The notes under the pieces are model-generated. The model searched no databases, was not told the origin of the DNA, and saw only the letters and a list, made by a program, of their open reading frames with translations. A program made the position numbers and the translations under genes. This document shows positions 1 through 8,264 of a DNA stretch of 64,000 nucleotides, in pieces (position 1 is the first letter of the stretch; each line of letters begins with the position of its first letter). The stretch is from JAGQKC01 sp965223675 (GTDB lineage: Bacteria > Nitrospirota > Nitrospiria > Nitrospirales > UBA8639): NCBI GenBank assembly GCA_965223675.1, contig OZ245013.1:2480001-2544000 (forward strand), written 5' to 3'.

Positions 1-29
1 TGACATCATCAACACAACACTAAAGATGA

Positions 30-190
30 CAAACAGCGAAGCTGTCTACCCCATGTTTCTTCCTAACGACAAGCAAGGTGAATATCCGCCAGCTTACGCT
101 GACGGTTTCATCACGGGTCAAGCTTCGCTTGGTCATTGCCTTCTTACGAAGACAATGACAGCGCTACATCCACCAGCTCACGCTGGCGGT
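30..190. repeat. Array of small hairpins with an imperfect direct repeat
   Basis: No convincing gene lies in 1-389. Instead 30-190 holds a run of short inverted repeats with 3-4 nt loops. They include CCGCCAGC-ttac-GCTGACGG at 86-105 and its near copy CCACCAGC-tcac-GCTGGCGG at 170-189. Between them are a CAAGC/GCTTG hairpin and a nested TCATTG..CTTC/GAAG..CAATGA hairpin. The two larger hairpins and their left flanks look like an imperfect direct repeat about 84 bp apart, so this may be the edge of a longer repeat element continuing left of the window. The function is unknown. It could be a REP-like palindromic element. Bases 230-389 show nothing recognisable. Confidence 0.5.
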
Positions 191-389
191 CTTAATACGC
201 AGATAAAAAAAGAGGAACGATTATTTTGAGTTGCTACAGCTCTACGGAAATGTACCCCCTCTATTGTCCATCCCCGCAAAAACTGTAACAGACTCTTGAT
301 AATCGTCCCTCAATGTGAATGACTTGCCCTAGCCTGTGCCTGAAGCTTCTATTCGCACGATGACAGACATAAAAATCTTCTTGAGTGCA

Positions 390-824
390 TTACGACAACA
401 CTGACGAGACCGCCATGCTCAGCTTCCGATAGTCAAGTGGCTTGCATAGCACCGTATCCACCCCCAACCGTTTGGCTTGCTCCGAATCATCATTATCGTC
501 ATCTCTCGTCATGAGAATTACTGGAATCTGAGTACCATTACATTCATCCCATACATTTTGGTGTAATGGTCTTTCAGTCATCATTAACATCTTGTAGTCC
601 GCGATAATAAGACGAGATCGGTACGCATGTAGGTGGTCGATGGCCTCTTGTTCATGCATAACCTCCGTACAGGTGTATCCTTGGATTCGCAACATCCGAC
701 GAAGAAAGTGTCGCACCATCGGATCATCGTCGATAATGAGAATGTCATTCATAAGGTCAGCCTCGTAATTCACTGGTTCATATCTTGTTACATTCCGAAT
801 ATCATTTTGTTCCATGGTTAACAT
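390..824 (-). CDS. Single-domain response regulator (CheY-like receiver)
   Basis: A phosphoacceptor receiver domain with no output domain. Visible residues, numbered from the chosen start, are the acidic cluster DDD at 32-34, the phosphoacceptor Asp76 in LIIADYKM, Thr106 in LMTRDDD and the invariant Lys128 in CKPL. The ATG at 824 is preferred because a GGAGGA ribosome site sits 6-7 bases upstream. An ATG at 828-830 abuts that site directly. A third candidate at 752 (MNDILIIDDDP) also has a GAGG site and would remove a 24-residue extension that is not part of the receiver fold. No histidine kinase is adjacent. The nearest signalling genes are the sigma54 activator and GTPase further right. A weak sigma54-like box lies upstream at 872-887. 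Confidence 0.85.
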   Translation of the reverse strand: MLTMEQNDIRNVTRYEPVNYEADLMNDILIIDDDPMVRHFLRRMLRIQGYTCTEVMHEQEAIDHLHAYRSRLIIADYKMLMMTERPLHQNVWDECNGTQIPVILMTRDDDNDDSEQAKRLGVDTVLCKPLDYRKLSMAVSSVLS

Positions 825-871
825 TCTCATTCCTCCGGTTCACCGAACCATCGCCGCTCAAACTCTGATAT

Positions 872-887
872 ACCAAATACAATGCCA
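872..887 (-). promoter_or_regulatory. Possible sigma54-type -24/-12 promoter
   Basis: On the minus strand the sequence is TGGCATTGTATTTGGT. It has the -24 TGGCA and a -12 TTG at the spacing expected for sigma54, but the -12 GC is GG here. It lies about 48 bases upstream of the response-regulator start at 824. The mismatch at a key -12 base keeps the confidence low. Confidence 0.25.
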
Positions 888-949
888 AATTCATTCTCTA
901 TAAATATCAACAGTTTATAAATGTTTTTCCGTCTAAGAGTTCCTTGTGT

Positions 950-991
950 GACACACTTTTTGAGACATTTCAGTGTCTCAAAAAGTGTGTC
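950..991. repeat. Perfect 18-bp inverted repeat with 6-nt loop
   Basis: The arms 950-967 and 974-991 are perfectly complementary over 18 bp and separated by TTTCAG. This is far longer than chance and dominates the gene-free stretch 825-1163. Neither strand has a U-run directly after the stem, so it is not a textbook intrinsic terminator, though it sits where transcripts of the DUF481 gene (1164-2222) would end. It could equally be an operator or a mobile-element remnant. The rest of 992-1163 shows nothing else. Confidence 0.7.
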
Positions 992-1163
992 GGTACTCTC
1001 GAATGAAATTAGACTAGGTGACGTGGGAAGAGAAAGGCGTGTCGTGAATCAATCCTATGGTCGATTTCACACGACGACTAGTTGATATGGCTCAAACGAC
1101 CATCACAAGTGTTTTAAAAACGAGCAGATCAATAATCAAACAGCAAGATTAAATTGATAGTAG

Positions 1164-2222
1164 TCAAGAGACAAATTCATAACCAATCGTAAGAAGGTAC
1201 AGAAAGTCAGACTTCTTAAATCCAGGAGAAGGCGTCTTGTCATACCGCCAATTCATTTGGAGGCTTGAGATGAAGCTCTCCCAAATATTCAGTCGAATAC
1301 CTTGCTGGCTCGTAATGTAATAATCACTTGAACTTTCTAGCGACGGAAAGCCTTGATGTTGATGGAAAAGCGTGACTGTGCTCAGAACTGGCCATAGAAA
1401 GTTAATAGCCCATCGACCGGTTATAAAATTTTTATCTTCGGCAACTTTGAAGTCCTCATTGAAAAATCCAATCCCAATCTCACCGTTGAGTTGCATCTCC
1501 CGAAAATACGGACTGGCGAAATCCCCGACTTCGATCAACTGATAACCTGGACCTGCGTTAATGGAAGTTCGAAGCTGAAGATCCTGAAACGTGTCTTGCT
1601 CAAAGATTGCGCTCGAATACGCGTAGAACCGTTTCGTGATAAAGAAGTCAAGCTTGATCGTCCCAAACGCGTTTCGAGCAATGACACGAGAGTTATCCTC
1701 ACCATAAATCCATCGTCCAAAAATTGTCAGACGTAAGCGATCACTTCGAGCAGTAAGCTCTCCAAGAAGGCTGGCATTTTTTAGTTTCGTGTTTCCAGAA
1801 TTTATCGAACCTCCAAAGCTTATATTGCCTGTATATACCACAGCCTTCTTTTCCGGAGGATTGACGGCAAGAACTGAGTCCGTACTTAGAGGGAGAGGAC
1901 GTTCTAGCAATGTGGTCTGCATCTGAAGGGTCCCTGGTTCAACCATGCTTGGCTTTCCCTTCAGAATAATCCCATCATCCAAGACTAAAGTCATGGGTTC
2001 TTCAGAGGTTAACCCAGCAACCTCACTCCAATTGATAACAATCGGATCTTCTTCACTAAACGCAGTTTGAACTTTGAGCTTCCCTTCGGTCATTTCAATG
2101 ATTTCACCAAATACACGACTCCCGTCTTTTAAATCAATCTGGGCGAGCACCCCAGCATAGGCCATCGTCGCAACCTGCATGACCATGAGCATGCCAAGTA
2201 CACCTACAATCTTTTGATACAT
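1164..2222 (-). CDS. DUF481 family outer-membrane beta-barrel protein
   Basis: An exported protein of 352 aa. The start at 2222 follows a perfect AGGAGGTGTT ribosome site and gives an N-terminal signal peptide (MYQKIVGVLGMLMVMQVATMA). The first ~120 residues resemble a small beta-rich domain (LKDGSRVFGEI, LDDGIILKGKP). From about residue 130 onward there are amphipathic beta strands starting GNISFGGSINSGNTK, which is the hallmark opening of the DUF481/YdiY family. The barrel probably sits in the outer membrane. The substrate is unknown. It is a single gene with no obvious partner, in the same direction as the sigma54 activator gene that ends at 2397. Confidence 0.8.
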   Translation of the reverse strand: MYQKIVGVLGMLMVMQVATMAYAGVLAQIDLKDGSRVFGEIIEMTEGKLKVQTAFSEEDPIVINWSEVAGLTSEEPMTLVLDDGIILKGKPSMVEPGTLQMQTTLLERPLPLSTDSVLAVNPPEKKAVVYTGNISFGGSINSGNTKLKNASLLGELTARSDRLRLTIFGRWIYGEDNSRVIARNAFGTIKLDFFITKRFYAYSSAIFEQDTFQDLQLRTSINAGPGYQLIEVGDFASPYFREMQLNGEIGIGFFNEDFKVAEDKNFITGRWAINFLWPVLSTVTLFHQHQGFPSLESSSDYYITSQQGIRLNIWESFISSLQMNWRYDKTPSPGFKKSDFLYLLTIGYEFVS

Positions 2223-2396
2223 AACACCTCCTGTGTTAATGACTCGAGTCACTTCAATTTCTCGTTTTCCTTTGTATCACGTGCCACGCCTCAATTCTCT
2301 ATAAAATCAAAGGGGGCTGTTCCGTACACAAGATGAATCAGAAGTCCTTCAATAAAACAGGTCAAAGACTTCCTTCTACAGGAATCCTGTCATGGA

Positions 2397-4184
2397 TTAT
2401 TCTTTTGACGGAAGTCCAAGACTCTCTAAGCGGCGATAGAGTGTCGATCGACTCATGCCGAGTATTCTCGCAGCCTCTGCACGCTTCCCTTTTGCGTATT
2501 TGAGCGCAGCGAGGACTTTCTGCTTTTCATCAAGCTCAGGCTCATCACTCAGGGGAGAAACAACACCTACTGGTTCAAAACATTCTGGTGGAAGGTCTGA
2601 CAGTTGAATCACCGATCCATGACAATGAATGATGGCATAGTCCAATGCGCTCTTAAGCTCACGAACGTTCCCCGGCCATCGATACTTTATGAGCCTCTGA
2701 ATCGTTTCATCGCTAATATCTTGGATGTCATTTTTTTTCGTCTCAGCACGGGATTGTCTAAAAAAGACTTCAGTTAACAAAGGAATGTCTTCTCGTCGAT
2801 CACGTAAAGCCGGGAGATGTAATCTCGCGACTCTGATACGATACAGGAGATCAGAACGGAACTGCCCCGTATTGACAAGATCTTGAAGATTTTGATGAGT
2901 GGCCGTAACGACACGTACATCTACCTTTCGAGGGTGGGATTCGCCCAATCGCACGATTTCCTTTTCTTGCAGCACCCGGAGAAGCGTCGTTTGAATGGAT
3001 AAAGGCATATCCCCAATTTCATCAAGAAATAATGTCCCGAAATTGGCCGCTTCAAAAAACCCTTGATGATCATGAGTCGCCCCTGTAAATGCGCCACGTT
3101 TATGCCCGAACAATTGGCTTCCAAGAAGCGAGTCAGTGAGTCCAGCACAGTTCACCGCGACAAACGGATAATCTTTTCGAGGACTCGCTTGGTGAATGGC
3201 ACGAGCCACAAGCTCCTTTCCCGTTCCGGTTTCGCCTTCAATCAAGACCGTCGCCTCAACAGGGGCAATATCCTGAATGCGTTTATACACCTCTGTCATC
3301 GCCGAACTTTTTCCGACTAGATCAAAAAACTGATTCTTTTGAGTGAGTAAGCCTCGAAGATCTTGAACTTCTGTCACGTCATACAAGAAAAAAATCATTC
3401 TCGCAGAATCTCGTGGATCTTGCTGTATATCGATCTCGAGAGAAACACGTCTTCCCTTTCCTTGCTCTATCACAACCGGCAACTTCGTTCGCTGCTCCAT
3501 AGGACGTTGCAACATGTCTCGGATCGGAATTTTATCTTCTTCAGTAAATGCTGATATCTCACTCCATTTCTGACCAACCGTCCTTACCTCAGTTGTTTTC
3601 AATAACTTTTGAGCAGCAGAACTCATGAATGTGACGACACCTGCAGCATCGGTCATGATCGTTCCTAATTCTAAACGATCCAGCACTGCGACTAAGTCAT
3701 CCCGAAGTCGTTCACTCTGCTCGAGCTTCCCTCCTAGCACCTGCTCAACCTGTTTTTGTTCCATCATGGCTTGATGATGCTGTAGCCCGCTTTCTCGAGC
3801 AGTTTGAAGTACAGCTTGTAATCCAAGGCTCCCTGCTCCAACCCGTTGAATGATCAGGAGCTTCATCTTGTCACCTGCAAGGGCCATCGCTTCAAATTGA
3901 TAATCATCCCCATCAGCGCCTTGCTCACACCATAGTTCCGACGAGAGTCTTCCGTTTCGCTCGATATCGAGAAACTCTTGGGCTTCAGGCAAAAAACTCT
4001 GAAGAAACGGTGACTGTAAGCACCGTTGGATGTCTGTTAATTTCTTATGAGTTTCTCCTGAAAAGATACGATACCAATGAGGGATTGGTCCGATGAGCTG
4101 AAAGGAACGTGTTCTTTCCTCTCGTTGTAATACAAGGATATTCAGAGCTTCCATAAGCCCAGCAATCAGGGACGGATTATCCAT
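2397..4184 (-). CDS. Sigma54-dependent transcriptional activator with PAS sensor and Fis-type HTH
   Basis: 595 aa, NtrC-like but without a receiver domain. The N-terminal ~150 residues form an unfamiliar, possibly PAS-like sensor. A coiled linker (~130-165) follows, then a PAS domain at ~165-265 (GTIMTDAAGVVTFMSSAAQKLL). The AAA+ core spans ~290-525, with Walker A GETGTGKE near 316, the sigma54-contact loop GAFTGA near 362, Walker B LFLDEIGDM and arginine-finger region FRSDLLYRIRV. A Fis-type helix-turn-helix (KRAEAARILGMSRSTLYRRL) ends the protein at ~560-590. It should remodel RNA polymerase-sigma54 at -24/-12 promoters in response to an unknown signal. The PAS-like protein and GTPase genes directly upstream on the same strand are likely functional partners. 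The ribosome site at the ATG is weak. Confidence 0.92.
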   Translation of the reverse strand: MDNPSLIAGLMEALNILVLQREERTRSFQLIGPIPHWYRIFSGETHKKLTDIQRCLQSPFLQSFLPEAQEFLDIERNGRLSSELWCEQGADGDDYQFEAMALAGDKMKLLIIQRVGAGSLGLQAVLQTARESGLQHHQAMMEQKQVEQVLGGKLEQSERLRDDLVAVLDRLELGTIMTDAAGVVTFMSSAAQKLLKTTEVRTVGQKWSEISAFTEEDKIPIRDMLQRPMEQRTKLPVVIEQGKGRRVSLEIDIQQDPRDSARMIFFLYDVTEVQDLRGLLTQKNQFFDLVGKSSAMTEVYKRIQDIAPVEATVLIEGETGTGKELVARAIHQASPRKDYPFVAVNCAGLTDSLLGSQLFGHKRGAFTGATHDHQGFFEAANFGTLFLDEIGDMPLSIQTTLLRVLQEKEIVRLGESHPRKVDVRVVTATHQNLQDLVNTGQFRSDLLYRIRVARLHLPALRDRREDIPLLTEVFFRQSRAETKKNDIQDISDETIQRLIKYRWPGNVRELKSALDYAIIHCHGSVIQLSDLPPECFEPVGVVSPLSDEPELDEKQKVLAALKYAKGKRAEAARILGMSRSTLYRRLESLGLPSKE

Positions 4185-4318
4185 TATGGATGCACATTAA
4201 ATTGAGGGTGTTGATAATTCATGCCTTTAGACATTCTCAGAAAGGCAATGAGCAAAGATGCTTCCTTCTTCTTACACAGTTAATAGGAAGATCAAAACGA
4301 TGAGGGAAAATTTTGGAC

Positions 4319-4684
4319 CTATGACTGTTGATAGGCCAACTGCTGCGCTCGCTGTTGCTGTATCGCTTCTTTCGTTGCATCGAGTAATAACACCCAGTCT
4401 CCGATCTCTCCAGGAAGCAAGTGAAGGTCTGCGAACTGCATCGTCGTAAATTGAATGAATGGAATGATAACAGGCTGGTCATCTAGCGGAAGAAGTCCAT
4501 GTAAAAAACAAATGTTCTCTTTAATATACTGACCCTTTTGATAAGCATGAAGCCCATAGTGGGCCAAGTCACCCCCGGTCTCAAGAACACAACAATTCTT
4601 ACTGACATGCAAATACCCTGGATATCGACTTTCAATCATGTGTCGATAAAGATACGTCCATATGGGAATGGGATAGGAAACCAT
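4319..4684 (-). CDS. Small PAS-like sensor protein next to a Ras-like GTPase
   Basis: 121 aa, soluble, with no signal peptide. It reads as a single sensory fold: a central LHGLLPLDDQPVIIP stretch, a strand pair FADLHLLPGEIGDWVLLLDAT and a C-terminal Gln-rich helix (KEAIQQQRAQQLAYQQS). The GLLPLD and WVLLLDAT motifs remind me of a PAS-type domain found beside small GTPases and in bacterial signalling enzymes, but I cannot confirm the family. The ATG directly abuts the TAA of the GTPase gene, so the two are almost certainly translated together. About 134 bases separate its stop from the sigma54 activator start. Three Cys/His-containing positions (CCVLETGG) might bind a ligand, which is speculation. 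Confidence 0.7.
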   Translation of the reverse strand: MVSYPIPIWTYLYRHMIESRYPGYLHVSKNCCVLETGGDLAHYGLHAYQKGQYIKENICFLHGLLPLDDQPVIIPFIQFTTMQFADLHLLPGEIGDWVLLLDATKEAIQQQRAQQLAYQQS

Positions 4685-5188
4685 TTATCGATTGTCAATC
4701 TGCTTTGCCAGGGTTAAAAATGCTGCTTCGACTCCTTCACCGGTTTTGGCGCTTCCTTCTATCACTTCCCAACCTCGAGCTTCTAAACTCGTTATGGCTT
4801 CTTTTCCAATTTCCCATTGACTAGATAGATCCGCTTTATTGATCACGACGACAAAAGGAACGTCTCCGAGAATTTCTTGAGCCATTCGCTGAAGATTTTC
4901 AACAACCTCGAGCGTTCGTTTGCGAGTTCCGTCCACCACAAGCAGATATCCTGATGATCCTCGCAAATATGATGCCCGAATTTTTTGAAATTCATCCTCA
5001 CCATGTAAGTCCCAGAGAATCAGCGTCATCTCTTTTCCATCGATCTCAACGACCTTTTTATCGATTTTTACCCCAACAGTCGTATGATATTTCTCAGAAA
5101 ATATTCTGGAGACATATTGACTGACAAGGCTTGTCTTCCCTACGGCAAAGGCGCCTAACATACAAATCTTACGTTGAATCATTGTCAT
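4685..5188 (-). CDS. Ras/Rab-like small GTPase
   Basis: 167 aa, close to the size of eukaryotic Ras-family GTPases. Motifs are in order: G1 GAFAVGKTS (12-20), switch I YHTTVGVKI with Thr36/37, G3 WDLHGED (DxxG at 60-63), G4 NKAD (117-120) and G5 SAK (146-148). The residue equivalent to Ras Gln61 is Glu64 here, so intrinsic GTP hydrolysis may be slow or need a partner. The start at 5188 has an AAAGGG ribosome site 8-9 bases upstream. A longer reading frame begins only at a TTG. It is the first gene of a minus-strand cluster with a PAS-like protein and a sigma54 activator. This suggests a switch feeding into transcription or cell organisation, by analogy with MglA-type GTPases. Confidence 0.9.
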   Translation of the reverse strand: MTMIQRKICMLGAFAVGKTSLVSQYVSRIFSEKYHTTVGVKIDKKVVEIDGKEMTLILWDLHGEDEFQKIRASYLRGSSGYLLVVDGTRKRTLEVVENLQRMAQEILGDVPFVVVINKADLSSQWEIGKEAITSLEARGWEVIEGSAKTGEGVEAAFLTLAKQIDNR

Positions 5189-5309
5189 TGTGCCAGCCCT
5201 TTCCAATTGCAGATCTATCTTCTAAATAATGTCAGAAGCGATACATGAGGACTAGGACTGAAGGGCAGGATCTACTTCTGCACCATCAGGCATATCACTT
5301 TCTCATTCT

Positions 5310-5960
5310 AGGGGTACGACAATCGTGCGTGTAAGGTGGTTCAATGACAGAGCGTCGATATAACGTTCGAGCTCCGAGCTTGCACGACTTATTTGGTAAT
5401 TAAGAACCATATTCGCCTGAATGACCTCAGATCTCGAGTCTCACCTTTTTCAAACAAGAACATTACCTTGCTGAATGGCCGTTGAAATGGTTAACGGTTC
5501 GGCATCATCAGTCCCAGACAATCGTGCACTTCCTCTCTTAAATATAACCTACTGACGTTCTAGTCCATTTCGAAATGTGTCAAATAGTGTCGCAGCTGTG
5601 TCAATGAGATGTTTCGTCACAACCTTTGCAATCCTGGCATACGGGTTCGAATTGTGCTTGACGATAGACCTTTAGAAGACAACGAGTCACTTCAAACGTA
5701 CTCTGATCTCCAGAGAAGGCTTCAAAAGCATCAAGAAATTAAACGTGAACCGTCGCAAGAACCCACTGAAACCCTTCTCGCATTAATACCCCGCCAATAG
5801 CCTTGTTCTCTCTAATCAGCAAGCTCTGAAACCCTTAAGTATTTCAACGAATTGGATAGGGCCTCTCCAAATGAATCACGCACAAAACCTTAAATGGCTA
5901 GTGACATCTCAGAAACAATCTCTTCATCTCGAATCGATCCCATAGGACAATCAATATCCA
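5310..5960 (-). pseudogene. Decayed coding sequence, possibly TolC-like
   Basis: The stretch 5189-5973 has no open gene, but the minus strand still reads as protein in broken pieces. From ~5620 down to ~5310 the pieces are TLFDTFRNGLERQ, a stop, ARLSGTDDAEPLTISTAIQQ, two stops, then VIQANMVLNYQISRASSELE. Upstream (~5960-5640) other frames give fragments such as VRDSFGEALSNSLKYLRVSE and LDAFEAFSGDQSTFEVTR. Several stops and at least two frame changes separate them. The helical, Gln/Asn-rich pieces ending in QISRASSELERY resemble the C-terminal half of TolC-type efflux proteins, but this is a weak identification. It is best seen as a pseudogene in late decay. Confidence 0.5.
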
Positions 5961-5973
5961 TCAATTGAGAGGA

Positions 5974-6600
5974 TTACTCTTTGGTGGGTAGCTTAAAATC
6001 ATTATTAAGTCGTAAGGCTGATTCCATGAACATCTCGGCCAAAGATGCCCGATCAAGCTTTTCTCCGCGTAATTCCTCAATAGCCTTTTCCAACCTCATC
6101 GAAAGGTTAGTGTTCTTTTGTTGGATTTCTTGAGACAAGTTTTTATGCTGGTCCAACACTTGTTGCCGCAATTCTCGATGTCCTTGGTTAGTTTGATCAT
6201 CAAGTTGAACGATACGAGCCTGAATTTGCTTGCTGAGATCACTTAATTCATGACCGAACACTCTCATCGCTTCCGATTTTTCATTATGTTCAGTCTTCAT
6301 CCGCTCAGTTAACGATTCCACTTCTTTTCTGACATACATTTCTAGTGAATCAAAATGGCTTTTGAGATCGTTTCGTAATTCGGTCGCCTCCTTAAGCAAC
6401 CGCTCCTCTAATCGGGCAAACCGTTTTTCATATTCACGGCTTTGTGCACCAAATAAAATATCTCGGACCTTATCTAAATTGCCAGACCCCGATGAGGGGT
6501 TATCTTCAAAGGTTTTCATATCCGTATCATCGCTCTCCGATTTTCGCGCTTCTACGGAAACCTTCAATTGACCTGACTCTTTTTGACGAGTTGGGTTCAT
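5974..6600 (-). CDS. Coiled-coil protein of unknown function
   Basis: 208 aa, cytoplasmic, strongly charged. The first ~45 residues are disordered (Ser/Asp-rich). A conserved-looking block LDKVRDILFGAQSREYEKRF then opens a long coiled coil reaching nearly to the C-terminus (RLEERLLKEATELRNDLKSHF and following heptads). It ends LAEMFMESALRLNNDFKLPT, which may be a small docking segment. The ATG at 6600 is chosen over the ATG at 6606 because the AAGGGGG ribosome site is then ~7 bases away. No enzymatic motif is seen. A scaffold or filament-associated role is possible but unproven. It stands alone between the decayed gene on its left and a long non-coding stretch. Confidence 0.75.
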   Translation of the reverse strand: MNPTRQKESGQLKVSVEARKSESDDTDMKTFEDNPSSGSGNLDKVRDILFGAQSREYEKRFARLEERLLKEATELRNDLKSHFDSLEMYVRKEVESLTERMKTEHNEKSEAMRVFGHELSDLSKQIQARIVQLDDQTNQGHRELRQQVLDQHKNLSQEIQQKNTNLSMRLEKAIEELRGEKLDRASLAEMFMESALRLNNDFKLPTKE

Positions 6601-7404
6601 AATCATGCCCCCTTAGCTGAAATTTGACCAGGTTACAGGCTTAATCCTGTATTGTCTTGATAATTTACATGAGATGAGCAAACAGCCTTGCCGATCTCGT
6701 CTCACTGAGGGGATCCCGTAACCTGACAATTGATTTGCAAGGCTTAAAACGAGAAAGTATCCTATCACTTAAGGGTTATGGGTACAAGCAGCGGGAACAG
6801 CTAAGAGCAGGACTTATCATAACAAGTAACATTGGAGAGGAACTAGCATAAGACAGCCTATGCCCCATGACGCATTTTCTGCGGAGACAGTCTAATACAA
6901 TGATCAAAATCTCAGACTGGAAGGGAGAGAGCAGACGGTAGTGGAAGCTCTCAACACCAACTGACACCGAACCTTCACCCAACCTCTTGCAAGCTGCAAG
7001 AGGAATTTGATTACAGGTCCGCATAAGACGCGATAGTTCTTTGCTTTGAAGGCTATTGACCTTTTTGATGAGGGTTGAGACTTATTGATCAGCGACCAAG
7101 ATTTCAAACTTGAGGTGGCCTAGCACACGATAGTTCCAATTTATTGTGGCTCTTGACGTCCTCGTATAACTTGGCCAGGGAATTGTCAGTGTAAGGGATC
7201 AAATTACCGGTGTATTAGCTAGGGCATGGCAGTTCTGAGTGGCCCATGCCATTGAAGCCAGTCATTCAATTAATAGGCACCAGCAGTTCAAAACCTCTAA
7301 TGACAGATGCCCTAGTCGACGGTAAAGGATTTTCCTAAAAGCTGTTGATGCCCCATTCACATTGATTGCATCACTGCAGAAAGAGGAGTGTGATTACAGG
7401 TCAA
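6601..7404. other. Gene-free stretch with a hairpin and a short diverged repeat
   Basis: No reading frame here looks like a real gene. A perfect 9-bp hairpin CCTCTTGCA-agc-TGCAAGAGG sits at 6983-7003. The motif AGAGGAATTTGATTACAGGTC starting at its 3' arm recurs with three changes at about 7382-7402 (AGAGGAGTGTGATTACAGGTC). This suggests old duplication or remnants of a repeat element. Nothing else is recognised. Confidence 0.4.
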
Positions 7405-7614
7405 CTAGTCACCTTCGGGTTCGCTGCTACCATGTTTGTGAGTCACCTGATCCTCTTCAAAAAGCTCAGCCATTTCCTCAGCGATCATATCTCGATCATT
7501 TGGCACTGAGACAACATTCAGCTCTTTGCGAGACTTGGCATCTTTCTCAGGAGTTGATGGAGGGGAGGGATTAGGGTCTTGGTCAGATGATGGGGTGTCT
7601 TTTTTGTTTTCCAT
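7405..7614 (-). CDS. Small acidic hypothetical protein
   Basis: 69 aa from the ATG at 7614, which has an AAGGA ribosome site 5 bases upstream. The longer 77-residue reading is less likely. The composition is Pro/Ser/Asp-rich at the N-terminus (disordered), followed by a short helical acidic segment DMIAEEMAELFEEDQVTHKH. There is no recognisable domain. It lies 35 bases downstream of the zinc-ribbon gene on the same strand and is probably co-transcribed with it. Confidence 0.55.
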   Translation of the reverse strand: MENKKDTPSSDQDPNPSPPSTPEKDAKSRKELNVVSVPNDRDMIAEEMAELFEEDQVTHKHGSSEPEGD

Positions 7615-7649
7615 GTTGTCCTTATTCCTAGTCAACAAACATGTAGTAG

Positions 7650-8000
7650 CTATTCAAATGCCTCAAGCGAAGAACGTTCCGGGAATTCCTTCTGACAATT
7701 TTGGCATGTCACAAAATAAATAGATTCACGAACCGACATGACAATCCGAAAATTCAGGGTCACTCCACGCTGCTCACAATGCGGGCACGAAATATCCCGA
7801 AGTCGATAGGGAACATCCGGCTGTGTCCGAAGATAAAATTCCATATCTGTGTGGACGGGAAACGTGTAGTAACAATCACGGCAGATTGCCTTCCATTCAT
7901 CACCATCCTGAACCGTTCGACTGTCAATGCCAAATCGATTGGACTTACAGATCGCGCACTTGACTGTTCCAAGCCGTTCTTCAACTTCTTGGACCGTCAT
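7650..8000 (-). CDS. Small double zinc-ribbon protein
   Basis: 116 aa with four Cys pairs: CAIC at ~16 paired with CRDC at ~40, and CPHC at ~72 paired with CQNC at ~98. That is enough for two zinc ribbons. The intervening segments are polar beta strands. Such ribbons often bind nucleic acid or serve as protein adaptors, but no specific family is recognised. The likely operon partner is the small acidic protein downstream. The ATG start has only a modest upstream purine stretch. Confidence 0.75.
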   Translation of the reverse strand: MTVQEVEERLGTVKCAICKSNRFGIDSRTVQDGDEWKAICRDCYYTFPVHTDMEFYLRTQPDVPYRLRDISCPHCEQRGVTLNFRIVMSVRESIYFVTCQNCQKEFPERSSLEAFE

Positions 8001-8264
8001 TGGTACGACGCCTCAAAATATGAAGCAGACATCACAGGTTCTATACAGCATTGGGGTAGTTGTTTACACTCCATATTTATAGTATAGGTGTCCTGTGTGC
8101 CTTCTGCAACTGATTCTGACAGTTTTGCGCTGAAAGTATATTATTCACTCCTGGCAATAATACATACAATGTTACTCCGTTGAACGCTTGCGTGACTTCC
8201 TGTAACCGAGCTACAACGGAATAATTGATCAAATTTTAGCATGTAACTGAGGAAACAGCTTTTC

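Noticed and set aside
26..229. 67-codon plus-strand frame at the left end
   Set aside because: It spans the hairpin array, has no ribosome site and the composition is dictated by the repeats (PPAYADG/PPAHAGG-like). Better explained as a repeat element.
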